IMG/VR virus record: IMGVR_UViG_3300042486_001136
Location: 1-40,207 of that record
Strand: one strand, 5' to 3'
Length of the DNA: 40,207 bases
Source of the DNA: a virus
Position numbers and translations under genes: made by a program. The notes beneath the pieces were generated by a model, which ran no database searches, was not told where the DNA came from, and worked only from the letters and a program-made list of their open reading frames with translations. This document shows positions 31,448-38,286 of the stretch, in pieces (within the stretch, counting starts at the first letter, position 1; every line of letters begins with the position of its first letter).

Positions 31448-31603
31448 TTAAAAGTGCTTGCCAAATGCACAGTAAATAGCAAACCACTTATTAGTGGGAT
31501 TGCCTTCGTGTGCAGGGTTATAGTGCCAAGCAATATAAGGCATATTTCTACTAATTTGAAAATGCCTACAACCAAAACGTATATTAAAGAGTAGGTTGCT
31601 CAT
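31448..31603 (-). CDS. Small protein (51 aa), unknown function
   Basis: 51 aa from the ATG at 31603, supported by AAGGAAAA upstream. It overlaps the end of the preceding gene by 20 bases. Sequence starts MSNLLFNIRFGCRHFQIS and contains YIAWHYNPAHEGNPTNKW; compact, aromatic, and ends at KHF. Probably real because of the RBS and tight placement. Confidence 0.5.
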   Translation of the reverse strand: MSNLLFNIRFGCRHFQISRNMPYIAWHYNPAHEGNPTNKWFAIYCAFGKHF

Positions 31604-31883
31604 GCTTTTCCTTGATTTTGTTGTAGTAGTGCGTGATAATTTCTTCACCTTCGGCACGGGCACAGATATCCAACATACCATCAATAATGCCGCGCATGTT
31701 TTCCAGCGAGGCTGGAATGCTTACACCTTCACGGCTAGGAACCCACTCACCTTCATACGACAAAAAGTACTTGCGTAGTTGGATGTAAGTGGTTTCGCGA
31801 AAGTCGTTTACCACTAGTCGAACCTGAAAACCTTTGTCCATGTTTTCTTCGATTAGTTTTTCGTATTGTATATTAGCGTCCAT
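31584..31883 (-). CDS. Hypothetical protein (99 aa)
   Basis: 99 aa from the ATG at 31883 (GGAA upstream, next to the previous stop). Alpha/beta pattern with QVRLVVNDFRETTYIQLRKY and a C-terminal helix; no family recognised. Downstream overlap with the 51-codon gene. Confidence 0.7.
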   Translation of the reverse strand: MDANIQYEKLIEENMDKGFQVRLVVNDFRETTYIQLRKYFLSYEGEWVPSREGVSIPASLENMRGIIDGMLDICARAEGEEIITHYYNKIKEKHEQPTL

Positions 31884-31885
31884 AA

Positions 31886-32131
31886 TTATTCCGGTTTTGG
31901 CGCCTGTATAATTTTCTGCAGGCTTTTGTGATCTGCTGGCCAAGCCCAGTGTGTGGCAGCCCAATCAGTAATACAATTATTTTCTGAGATTTGCGACTCC
32001 CGACCTACTGCACGCATGGTACTAGACCAATAGTCCCAGTAGGTATCGAGTATTGCACGATCTGAGTAAATCTGGTATACTGCTTCGCTGGAAGTTTCTG
32101 ATGCGGGTTCGCAATAAATCCAGTATCTCAT
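31886..32131 (-). CDS. Small protein (81 aa), unknown function
   Basis: 81 aa, aromatic-rich (MRYWIYCEPASETSSEAVYQ, DTYWDYWSSTMRAVG). Begins four bases inside the preceding membrane protein gene, so coupled. A conserved look but no family recognised. Confidence 0.7.
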   Translation of the reverse strand: MRYWIYCEPASETSSEAVYQIYSDRAILDTYWDYWSSTMRAVGRESQISENNCITDWAATHWAWPADHKSLQKIIQAPKPE

Positions 32132-32517
32132 TTCTTGGCCTTTTCTACAGCTTTTTCAATGCCTTCGTCAATATAGCCGTCTAGTTTTTGATTAATAATG
32201 GTAAGTACTTTGGAACCCATTTGCTCCACCTTAGGGTCTTGAGCAATTTTTTGTGCAGCATAAGCACCTACCATAGTGTATGCTGTCTTCTGACTAGGAA
32301 GAATCACTACTAAGAATACTGCCGCTAGACCAATACCAAACCACATTTTGACTCGTTTCCAAGCCCAGAGCTTGTTCTTATTATCGTCGCCATACTGATC
32401 GCCCATATAGAGGAATAAGCCTAATACAATCAGTGCAGATAGTCCAACTAAGGCACCAAGAATGCCACGGATACCTGATAATGTATTAATTGCGTAAACA
32501 AGTAGTGCTAAATCCAT
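32128..32517 (-). CDS. Membrane protein, probable partner of the SPFH protein
   Basis: 129 aa with two hydrophobic segments (about 20-38, LGALVGLSALIVLGLFLYMG; about 59-77, FGIGLAAVFLVVILPS) and a charged helical C-terminus (KVLTIINQKLDGYIDEGIEK). It starts one base after the SPFH gene ends, so a physical partnership in the membrane is a reasonable inference. Confidence 0.75.
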   Translation of the reverse strand: MDLALLVYAINTLSGIRGILGALVGLSALIVLGLFLYMGDQYGDDNKNKLWAWKRVKMWFGIGLAAVFLVVILPSQKTAYTMVGAYAAQKIAQDPKVEQMGSKVLTIINQKLDGYIDEGIEKAVEKAKK

Positions 32518-32518
32518 A

Positions 32519-33316
32519 TTACTTGTTCATCATCAGTGCTGTGAAGTTGCTGGGCACAACAATAGTCTGTACTTTGCCGTTCTTGATACCTTCTGAGATA
32601 TTCAACATGGCTTGTGCTTCCATAAACTTGATAGAACTACCACTGTTGTTGGCCAGTGCTGCCATACGGCGGCTTTCAGCTTCAGCAGTTTTAACTTCAA
32701 CTTCTTTTTGCTTCAATTCGTTCTTGCTTCGAACCAGAGCATTAGCACTTTCAACAACTGTGTCACTTGGAACCACGTTACGAATCATAACTTGACTAAT
32801 CATGATTGCGCCGTCCAACTTTTCTTCGGCAAGGTTGCGAACGATTTCTTCTTGGATGAATCGTTCCATTTCATTACGCTTGTCTGCCATATCCAGTGCT
32901 TCGTACTTGCGAGCTGCCTTGTAGATAGCGTTACGAGCATTTTGAACAATGTAGTTGTACATCACATAAGTATCACCTTTGAACTCAGCGTGGAAGCTTT
33001 TGTTCTTGGTTGAGTACAGTTCAGAAACTTGTTGGGGATTGATGTTGTAGACAACCACAGCATCCAAGTCTTTCATGGTAGAATTGTCAGCAGCCACTGG
33101 AGTCATGTTATCCATAGTAACATTAACATCTTTGATGGGAAAGGTCAATACCGTGCCAACAAGAGTTTGGTTAAAACTGCCGGGCAACAGTTCACCACTT
33201 TGCACTTGTTTGTCAAAACCAACGCGCACGCCGACTTCGCCGGTTTCGATACGAGTACAGCCAGTAGCAGCAACAATAACAGCAGAAAGAGCAAGAAGTT
33301 TAAAAGTATTTTTCAT
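32519..33316 (-). CDS. SPFH/prohibitin-domain lipoprotein
   Basis: 265 aa. Signal peptide with lipobox VAATGC (Cys20), then an SPFH domain (ETGEVGVRVGFDKQVQSGEL, LTFPIKDVNVTMDNMT, DLDAVVVYNINP) and the following helical coiled-coil region with KLDGAIMISQVMIRNVVPSD and AEAESRRMAALANN, as in HflC/prohibitins. It would form oligomeric rings at the periplasmic side of the membrane. HflKC modulates FtsH proteolysis in bacteria; a lipid-anchored phage version might interfere with host protease control or membrane integrity, which is inference. Confidence 0.85.
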   Translation of the reverse strand: MKNTFKLLALSAVIVAATGCTRIETGEVGVRVGFDKQVQSGELLPGSFNQTLVGTVLTFPIKDVNVTMDNMTPVAADNSTMKDLDAVVVYNINPQQVSELYSTKNKSFHAEFKGDTYVMYNYIVQNARNAIYKAARKYEALDMADKRNEMERFIQEEIVRNLAEEKLDGAIMISQVMIRNVVPSDTVVESANALVRSKNELKQKEVEVKTAEAESRRMAALANNSGSSIKFMEAQAMLNISEGIKNGKVQTIVVPSNFTALMMNK

Positions 33317-33481
33317 TTAAAATAGTTGTGTGATAACAAAAAGAATTATTAGAGAAGCTGTAGCAAATGCTCCAACCTTAAACGCAAGTTTATACTCGCG
33401 TAGTGTAAATTTGCTAACAGCGTTATAAACAAAAGCTACTAGTAGAGTTACTAGTACAAATGCTATGAATATTTGAATCAA
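33317..33481 (-). CDS. Small two-helix membrane protein (54 aa)
   Basis: 54 aa from TTG, whose TTGA overlaps the upstream stop codon; its TAA abuts the SPFH start. Two hydrophobic helices (IQIFIAFVLVTLLVAFVY and GAFATASLIILFVITQLF) joined by a short basic loop (SKFTLREYKLAFK). The placement exactly fills the space between two genes and the sequence is coherent, so I call it real. Perhaps part of the SPFH membrane group. Confidence 0.65.
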   Translation of the reverse strand: MIQIFIAFVLVTLLVAFVYNAVSKFTLREYKLAFKVGAFATASLIILFVITQLF

Positions 33482-34104
33482 ATTCGTACTCCTAGTTCAC
33501 GAAGATGTTGAAGGCTGGCAAGCTCGTAAGCTTCTTGGTTTGCAGATTGCAACCACTTATCCGCTAGCAGCCACACACGGTAGATATAACCGTATTTTTC
33601 GGTTTTGGTTTCAGTGTCAATACGAGCCAAGCTGTCGTAACGGGCACTGTAAACAATCTCGCCTACTTGGAATCGGTCACGCACTGCACCGTCTGGAATA
33701 AGTTCTGGACTAAAGTAAGTATGGCCGGGCACACGGATTGGAACCGCGTGTGTTTCTAGAATATTTTTAATAAACGTGGGACTACGATAAGTCATCTTGC
33801 TGATAGCGTCCACTGTTTCGCCGTTCAAGTACTCCGAAATAATGTACACAATGTCCTCGCGACTGGCAGGCTTACCACGTAGTTCAGCACGCCGCTGTGC
33901 GTTACGAGCCTGAGTCTTTTTAAATTCTTCAATGATCGTACCAAGACGCGTGGTGTTGTATGCCATGCCTAGAATCTGGCAGGCATCTTTTTTGGTAATA
34001 GGTTTTACACCCTGTTCGATTGGCTCAAGCAATCGAATAACTCTGCTAATGTTAGCATCAGTCATCAATTCTGCTTCCAAGTCGCTTCGTTTTTTGGTTG
34101 CCAT
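33478..34104 (-). CDS. Probable DNA-binding regulator
   Basis: 208 aa. Two helix-turn-helix-like segments: ITKKDACQILGMAYNTTRLGTIIEE (about 36-60) and NGETVDAISKMTYRSPTFIKN (about 93-113), followed by a beta-rich segment (FQVGEIVYSARYDSLARIDT) that could be a small SH3-like domain, and a helical end. Strong basic content in the first half. Possible transcription regulator; family not recognised. Confidence 0.65.
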   Translation of the reverse strand: MATKKRSDLEAELMTDANISRVIRLLEPIEQGVKPITKKDACQILGMAYNTTRLGTIIEEFKKTQARNAQRRAELRGKPASREDIVYIISEYLNGETVDAISKMTYRSPTFIKNILETHAVPIRVPGHTYFSPELIPDGAVRDRFQVGEIVYSARYDSLARIDTETKTEKYGYIYRVWLLADKWLQSANQEAYELASLQHLRELGVRI

Positions 34105-34283
34105 TATTTAGCCTTTATAATAGATTTACATATAGGACACACAATACCTTGCACTACGTCAAAATCACCTAAGTAATCATGATTTATTCTGTGCTCTTGT
34201 ATTTCCTCGTAGCTGTAGGCTAGCTCAGAATTACATTTTGGGCAAGTACAAGTAAAATTATTGCGCCTAACTACGTGTACCAT
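34104..34283 (-). CDS. Small zinc-ribbon protein
   Basis: 59 aa from the ATG at 34283, which directly follows the upstream stop; the longer frame overlaps that gene. Two Cys pairs, FTCTCPKC near the start and VCPIC near the end, make a zinc ribbon. Such phage proteins can contact nucleic acid or RNA polymerase; no specific role visible. Confidence 0.65.
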   Translation of the reverse strand: MVHVVRRNNFTCTCPKCNSELAYSYEEIQEHRINHDYLGDFDVVQGIVCPICKSIIKAK

Positions 34284-34284
34284 A

Positions 34285-34497
34285 TTAATACTTGCCTTTG
34301 GTTTTAATGCCGTACTTTTCCAGGTGGTTTGACTTTTGCTTTGCAGTATGCACTGCGATAGCTGTGCGTACTTCTTGCAGCAGCGCTTCGTCATCCCACA
34401 CTAGCTCTGTACTACCATCTTGGTGTGTGGTAACTGTTAAGTGGCTGCCACGTACTACACGGGGCCACTTTTCTTTGGATTTTTTAAGTGTTGCCAT
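34285..34497 (-). CDS. Small basic protein (70 aa)
   Basis: 70 aa; strongly basic N-terminus (MATLKKSKEKWPRVVRGSH), a short beta part, and a helical basic C-terminus. Follows a small hairpin. Function unknown. Confidence 0.65.
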   Translation of the reverse strand: MATLKKSKEKWPRVVRGSHLTVTTHQDGSTELVWDDEALLQEVRTAIAVHTAKQKSNHLEKYGIKTKGKY

Positions 34498-34505
34498 AAT
34501 AACAA

Positions 34506-34524
34506 AGGCGGCACGGAGCCGCCT
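34506..34524 (-). terminator. Small GC hairpin, possible weak terminator
   Basis: 7-bp stem AGGCGGC/GCCGCCT with a 5-base loop and a T-rich but interrupted tail on the minus strand; it lies between two genes of one apparent operon, so could be an mRNA stabiliser or partial terminator. Confidence 0.5.
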
Positions 34525-34528
34525 GAGA

Positions 34529-34894
34529 TTAGCCTTTGATAACGCCCAAGAAGTAAACAGCGGCTTTGCCAGTCAATTTACTCAAGATATCAGCATCAAC
34601 TGTTTTGCCTGCATCTTCGATAGCAGCAGTTAGGTCAGCAATAGCCGACTCTTTTGAAACGCGAGCAGGCTTGTCGCCAGTGCCAGCAGTTTTGGTTTTG
34701 CCTGGAGCAGCACCAGGGTCTTTTTTCACATACACGCCAGCTTGCACCAGCACCATACGCACGCCGTTAGCAGACATTTCGATTTCTTCGGCAATGTCTT
34801 TGATAATTTCGGTTGAGTTTTCAGGAGTTGGGCCAGCACCTTCGTACTTGGCAATAACTTCCGCTTTCAATTCATCAGTCCATGTAGCAGCCAT
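34529..34894 (-). CDS. Small HTH protein related to the 28132-28881 product
   Basis: 121 aa. N-terminal module WTDELKAEVIAKYE ... IIKDIAEEIEMSANGVRMVLVQAGVYVKK resembles the tandem modules of the protein at 28132-28881. A Gly/Thr/Lys-rich linker is followed by a C-terminal helical domain (ESAIADLTAAIEDAGKT, LTGKAAVYFLGVIKG). Probable DNA binding. Confidence 0.7.
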   Translation of the reverse strand: MAATWTDELKAEVIAKYEGAGPTPENSTEIIKDIAEEIEMSANGVRMVLVQAGVYVKKDPGAAPGKTKTAGTGDKPARVSKESAIADLTAAIEDAGKTVDADILSKLTGKAAVYFLGVIKG

Positions 34895-34915
34895 TTTGTT
34901 TTCTTTCAGTTTTGT

Positions 34916-35188
34916 TTAAATGTGGTTTGTAGTTACGTCGGTCATTTTTTCTGGAAGGAATCGACGATAGTTATGCTTTAAGTCATACTTTTGCATAATA
35001 CTAATTTTAGCATTATACTGCTGGGCAAGCAAGTCACGATATTCGCTGGTGAATTCGGCAAACACTTCTTCTGGCATATCAGAAACGTCAATGCCTTCAA
35101 AGTGCTTGCAAGGTTGCAGGACTTCGATTACTGCACGATCACTGGTTGTGCCATCTGCTTTTGTGTATTTGAATTCTACGAGTTTCAT
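34916..35188 (-). CDS. Hypothetical protein (90 aa)
   Basis: 90 aa from the ATG at 35188 (AAGG upstream). Beta start (MKLVEFKYTKADGTTSDRAV) then helical, acidic middle and a basic C-terminal segment (KYDLKHNYRRFLPEKM). First gene after a promoter, co-transcribed with the HTH gene. Function unknown. Confidence 0.7.
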   Translation of the reverse strand: MKLVEFKYTKADGTTSDRAVIEVLQPCKHFEGIDVSDMPEEVFAEFTSEYRDLLAQQYNAKISIMQKYDLKHNYRRFLPEKMTDVTTNHI

Positions 35189-35220
35189 GTGGTTTGCCTT
35201 TTGTATCAATCTAAGTATAT

Positions 35221-35249
35221 ATTATACAGCGATTGACATTGTGACTCAA
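35221..35249 (-). promoter_or_regulatory. Sigma-70-like promoter
   Basis: TTGAGT (35249-35244), 17-base spacer, TATAAT (35226-35221), preceded by GAATTT; drives the 34916-35188 gene and those after it. Confidence 0.75.
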
Positions 35250-35260
35250 GATAGAAATTC

Positions 35261-35521
35261 TTAATCTTGTTTGAATATTTCACGATGCAGCCCAGCTTGA
35301 AATCGCTGGGCCATAGTCTCGCTGAGCATGGGCGGTAGCAGCAGTGGAGCAACCACAGCACTAACCAAGATGTACACTATGGTACTAATCTTGGGATATT
35401 GTGTAAAACTGTTTTGGATGCCAGCAGTTTTAGCCTGTTGCACCATTGGCCAAAACCACAAATAACACGCGGCAATTGCAATACTAAGTGCAAAAAGCAA
35501 ATAGTACCCAATCAATTCCAT
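35261..35521 (-). CDS. Membrane protein (86 aa)
   Basis: 86 aa with two hydrophobic segments (LIGYYLLFALSIAIAACYLW; IVYILVSAVVAPLLLPPML). The start overlaps the preceding gene by 10 bases. Function unknown; small phage membrane proteins of this size can affect superinfection or lysis timing, but nothing specific is visible. Confidence 0.7.
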   Translation of the reverse strand: MELIGYYLLFALSIAIAACYLWFWPMVQQAKTAGIQNSFTQYPKISTIVYILVSAVVAPLLLPPMLSETMAQRFQAGLHREIFKQD

Positions 35522-35898
35522 GTGCTGGCCTTACGCATAAAAGCACGAGCGCCTAGTGAGAAGTCAACTTTGCCTTGTGGCAGGTTGACAAACTGTTTGG
35601 TACCTGGCGTGCTTAGTGCCGCTTGCTGCACCTTAGGGTTGCTTGAGAACAGCTCTTTGGGAGCACAGCCACGAAACAGTTTAAACAGCTTGGCCAGGCG
35701 AATAGCGGTATGTGACCACTGTGGGTTGTTGGGCTTCTTACGCACCTGGCCAGACTCCAACACAGCATTTTGCAACTGCTTGTTATTAGGCTGAGACTTC
35801 AGCAAACGGGTAAGTCTACGCTTGCGATTGGCTTGAGTACGCAGTACTGCCTGAGAAGGGCCAGTGCTTGCTGCGGCTTTTTGAGGTTTTGTTGCCAT
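35512..35898 (-). CDS. Small very basic protein (128 aa)
   Basis: 128 aa, rich in Lys, Arg, Gln, Ser and Ala (QANRKRRLTRLLKSQPNNKQ). The centre has HTAIRLAKLFKLFRG. Likely binds nucleic acid; no family recognised. Overlaps its downstream neighbour. Confidence 0.7.
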   Translation of the reverse strand: MATKPQKAAASTGPSQAVLRTQANRKRRLTRLLKSQPNNKQLQNAVLESGQVRKKPNNPQWSHTAIRLAKLFKLFRGCAPKELFSSNPKVQQAALSTPGTKQFVNLPQGKVDFSLGARAFMRKASTWN

Positions 35899-35899
35899 T

Positions 35900-36145
35900 T
35901 TATAACTTTCGGATTTTGAATTGAGTTTTGTTGCTGTCTAGTGGCATAAGCTCTACTGCACCAGCGTTGGCTAAGAATTGCAGTGTTAAAAAGGCTTCGC
36001 CATAAGTTTGTATGGTTTCACCAGGCTCGTTTACTATACGGGTTACACCGTCTAACATTTGCAGTGTAACCGGCTGGAATTCACCAGTAACAAGCTCGCT
36101 GAGCAACTTCTTGAACGGATTTGGGGTCGTGTCGGACTTGGTCAT
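35900..36145 (-). CDS. Hypothetical protein (81 aa)
   Basis: 81 aa from the ATG at 36145; start uncertain because the upstream gene overlaps by 65 bases whichever Met is used and no strong RBS is seen. Motifs NPFKKLLSELVTGEFQPV and TYGEAFLTLQFLANAGAVEL suggest a small winged-helix-like fold. Function unknown. Confidence 0.55.
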   Translation of the reverse strand: MTKSDTTPNPFKKLLSELVTGEFQPVTLQMLDGVTRIVNEPGETIQTYGEAFLTLQFLANAGAVELMPLDSNKTQFKIRKL

Positions 36146-36446
36146 TTTCCACATAGGCTTCTGAGGTACTTTCTGCATACATTTCAAGTTGTCGGGCAAG
36201 GGTAAGGGTATCGCTGATACGTGCAACTTCTGTGAGTGCAGCAATCAGGTCTGGAATGTTGTTAACCGCAATAGGCATATAGCGACCACAACCGTCTGTG
36301 ATAGCTACTTCATCAGTGCCGCCTGGATTGGTACCAAACTCAACATAGTTGTAGTAAAAGTTGCCGGATTTATCGGGGCCAAAAAGGTTGTCATCACCAA
36401 AGGTGTCAACGTCTTGGGCTGGAACTTGTGCGAAATTAATTTTCAT
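36081..36446 (-). CDS. Hypothetical protein (121 aa)
   Basis: 121 aa, acidic N-terminal half (AQDVDTFGDDNLFGPDKSG) with a beta pattern, then a helical part rich in Glu and Ala. First gene after the 36482 promoter. Function unknown. Confidence 0.7.
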   Translation of the reverse strand: MKINFAQVPAQDVDTFGDDNLFGPDKSGNFYYNYVEFGTNPGGTDEVAITDGCGRYMPIAVNNIPDLIAALTEVARISDTLTLARQLEMYAESTSEAYVENDQVRHDPKSVQEVAQRACYW

Positions 36447-36481
36447 GTGATTTTCTAGTAGAGTTGCGTTGTTAAAGAATA

Positions 36482-36510
36482 ATTATATCAAAAAGTAACA
36501 CACACTTCAA
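36482..36510 (-). promoter_or_regulatory. Sigma-70-like promoter
   Basis: TTGAAG (36510-36505), 17-base spacer, TATAAT (36487-36482). It restarts transcription just after the terminator that follows tRNA-Met. Confidence 0.8.
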
Positions 36511-36533
36511 GTGAATATTTCTGCAAACAAAAA

Positions 36534-36552
36534 ACCCACCTGGATGGTGGGT
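36534..36552 (-). terminator. Intrinsic terminator after tRNA-Met
   Basis: 7-bp stem ACCCACC/GGTGGGT followed by six Ts on the minus strand, 13 bases after the tRNA 3' end. Confidence 0.85.
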
Positions 36553-36564
36553 TTGGTGTGGTTG

Positions 36565-36641
36565 TGGTACGCCGAACAGGACTTGAACCTGTGACCAACG
36601 GCTTATGAGGCCGCTGCTCTGACCAACTGAGCTATCAGCGC
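36565..36641 (-). tRNA. tRNA-Met(CAT)
   Basis: 77 nt including an encoded CCA. Cloverleaf: acceptor GCGCTGA/TCGGCGT (with two G-U pairs), D arm AGCTCAGTTGGTCAGAGC, anticodon loop CTCATAA (anticodon CAT), T arm with TTCAAGT. A CAT tRNA could instead be the Ile2 type needing lysidine; elongator Met is likelier. The stop codon of the metallophosphoesterase gene lies within its 5' acceptor strand. Confidence 0.88.
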
Positions 36642-37159
36642 ACTTTAGATTTAACTTCTTCTAGTGAAACGGGTGTATAATTGATTCGTTCCATACAAAC
36701 GCTAAAATAGCGTTTATCAGGTATTTGTGATAGTGGCAAGCGCACTACATTGTGGTGTAAATGCCCGTGTACATTTAATCCCCAGCGAGCTAGTGACTCA
36801 CTATGAATGGGGATGTGTGTCATGATCAAGCCTTCAAACTGGTGGCTACCACGAATGTCTTTGAAGTACTTGAGGTAATCTGATGCTTTGCACTGATCGT
36901 GATTGCCCTTGACTAGTATCTTTTCGCCATTCATGCGTGCAAGAATCTCTAGCCCACGACCTTTGCGATCCATGCAAACATCACCTAAAAAGTAAACCTT
37001 GTCGCCTGATTTAACCACACTGTTGTGCGAATTAACCATGTGTTCATTCATGTGACTTACACTTTCAAACTCACGCAGTGCTGTGCCGTTATCACGTTTG
37101 AAGGTAAGAATGTTGGCATGATGAAAGTGATGGTCTGATGCAAAAAAGATATTAGCCAT
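36635..37159 (-). CDS. Metallophosphoesterase
   Basis: 174 aa. Calcineurin-like motifs in order: FFASDHHFHH, FLGDVCMD, VKGNHDQ, MTHIPIH, NVHGHLHH. Small single-domain enzyme of the type common in phages; substrate (cyclic or damaged nucleotides, nucleic acid phosphates) unknown. Its last codons overlap the tRNA-Met 5' end by 7 bases. Confidence 0.88.
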   Translation of the reverse strand: MANIFFASDHHFHHANILTFKRDNGTALREFESVSHMNEHMVNSHNSVVKSGDKVYFLGDVCMDRKGRGLEILARMNGEKILVKGNHDQCKASDYLKYFKDIRGSHQFEGLIMTHIPIHSESLARWGLNVHGHLHHNVVRLPLSQIPDKRYFSVCMERINYTPVSLEEVKSKVR

Positions 37160-37455
37160 TAGTATTGCTGCCAGCTAGTATCGCCACCAACACGATAACC
37201 ATCGTGCTTGTCTGGGTCGTAGTCCTGGAAACTACCTTCAATGTCGTCGCTATAAGACTCCGAATCTTCATCAAAGTCTGGTTCGTCACAGTATTCTGAA
37301 TATGGGTAAATGCCGTATGCCTCTGCATTTTCTTTGGCACGCTCCCAGCACAACTCATTGAGTTCATCATCAGTTGCATCAGGTGACACTTCCCAGAACT
37401 CGTGACTATCCATGCCGCAATAGCCAGTATGTAAAAACAATACAATTTTACGCAT
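37159..37455 (-). CDS. Acidic hypothetical protein (98 aa)
   Basis: 98 aa. Hydrophobic start (MRKIVLFLHTGYCGMDSHEF), then HEFWEVSPDATDDELNELCW and a strongly acidic C-terminal half (DEPDFDEDSESYSDDIEG). The high negative charge suggests DNA mimicry or binding to a basic partner. Function unknown. Confidence 0.7.
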   Translation of the reverse strand: MRKIVLFLHTGYCGMDSHEFWEVSPDATDDELNELCWERAKENAEAYGIYPYSEYCDEPDFDEDSESYSDDIEGSFQDYDPDKHDGYRVGGDTSWQQY

Positions 37456-37463
37456 ATGATTCC

Positions 37464-37820
37464 TTAGATACTAACAGTTTGTGGTTGTGGCACAGTCAAT
37501 TCTGCGCCTTCCAAGCACGCAAACAAAAATGTCTTGCCTGGGTTTAGTTTTGCCAAACGACGGCACTCACTACGAGCATCTGCACGGTAATTGTGTACAA
37601 CAGGTACAGCACTAAAACTAAGGCCTACATTTGGTTGGTAGCTGCCAACAATATATCGTTTGTTGCGAACAGCTTCGTGTGCGGAATTTTGATTGTCAAT
37701 TGTTTTTGGTGTCATATTAATTTGATTTAGTTCATTTATTTCGTTAAGTTTCATAATATCGTTTCTCATGTTACCTAGTATGCTGGATAACACGATAGCT
37801 TCATCGCTGTCTGAATTCAT
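37464..37820 (-). CDS. Hypothetical protein (118 aa)
   Basis: 118 aa. Helical Asn/Asp-rich N-half; C-half has RYIVGSYQPNVGLSFSAVPV and ARSECRRLAKLNPGKTFLFACLEG, resembling short phage proteins of unknown function. Its RBS (AGGGG) lies in the distal arm of an inverted repeat that surrounds the promoter. Confidence 0.7.
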   Translation of the reverse strand: MNSDSDEAIVLSSILGNMRNDIMKLNEINELNQINMTPKTIDNQNSAHEAVRNKRYIVGSYQPNVGLSFSAVPVVHNYRADARSECRRLAKLNPGKTFLFACLEGAELTVPQPQTVSI

Positions 37821-37827
37821 AATGAAA

Positions 37828-37876
37828 AATCCCCTAAAGAAGTATATATTATACTCAATTTAGGGGATTTGTTCAA
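37828..37876 (-). promoter_or_regulatory. Promoter inside an 11-bp inverted repeat (terminator-like hairpin)
   Basis: TTGAAC (37876-37871), 17-base spacer, TATAAT (37853-37848). Arms AATCCCCTAAA (37869-37859) and TTTAGGGGATT (37838-37828) flank the -10. Read-through RNA from the tRNAs would form the hairpin followed by TTTTTC and could stop or hide AGGGG; RNA starting near 37841 would not. Confidence 0.75.
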
Positions 37877-37894
37877 GACTAAATTTTCAGTGTT

Positions 37895-37969
37895 TGGTAC
37901 ATCCTGACAGTTTCGAACTGCCGACCCTCTCGGTGTAAACGAGACGCTCTACCACTGAGCTAAGGATGC
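37895..37969 (-). tRNA. tRNA-Val(TAC)
   Basis: 75 nt with encoded CCA: acceptor GCATCCT/AGGATGT, D arm AGCTCAGTGGTAGAGC, anticodon stem TCTCG/CGAGA, loop TTTACAC (anticodon TAC), T arm GGCAG TTCGAAA CTGTC. Confidence 0.92.
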
Positions 37970-37974
37970 AATAT

Positions 37975-38048
37975 TGGAGCGAGGTACCGGGATCGAACCG
38001 GTCTCACCAACTTGGAAGGATGGGGCACAACCACTATACCAACCCCGC
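37975..38048 (-). tRNA. tRNA-Gly(TCC)
   Basis: 74 nt with encoded CCA: acceptor GCGGGGT/ACCTCGC, anticodon loop CTTCCAA (anticodon TCC), T arm ACCGG TTCGATC CCGGT, discriminator T. One mismatch in the anticodon stem. Five bases after the upstream gene's stop. Confidence 0.88.
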
Positions 38049-38052
38049 ATTA

Positions 38053-38280
38053 TTATTTTCGTTTTTCAGCACCAATTCGTGATGCTTTGTTCCAGTCATA
38101 GGCAACACCGTCTGGGCATGTTCCATTTTCTATGGCATCTACGCCAAATATGCCTACAATTTCTATTGTGCCGTTTGTGATTGTCACAAACTCGTCCACA
38201 TACTTGGCCATTTCTAGGGCCAGAGCTAAGTCTTCTGTTCGACCTCTTAGCAGGCCTTCGTTGTCTATTACTTTATACAT
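38053..38280 (-). CDS. Small protein filling the gap between two tRNAs (75 aa)
   Basis: 75 aa, MYKVIDNEGLLRGRTEDLAL, ALEMAKYVDEFVTITNG and VAYDWNKASRIGAEKRK. Begins seven bases after the CCA of tRNA-Gly(GCC) and ends four before the 5' end of tRNA-Gly(TCC). No Shine-Dalgarno fits in the gap, so after tRNA processing its mRNA would be nearly leaderless. Function unknown. Confidence 0.65.
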   Translation of the reverse strand: MYKVIDNEGLLRGRTEDLALALEMAKYVDEFVTITNGTIEIVGIFGVDAIENGTCPDGVAYDWNKASRIGAEKRK

Positions 38281-38286
38281 ATAAGT

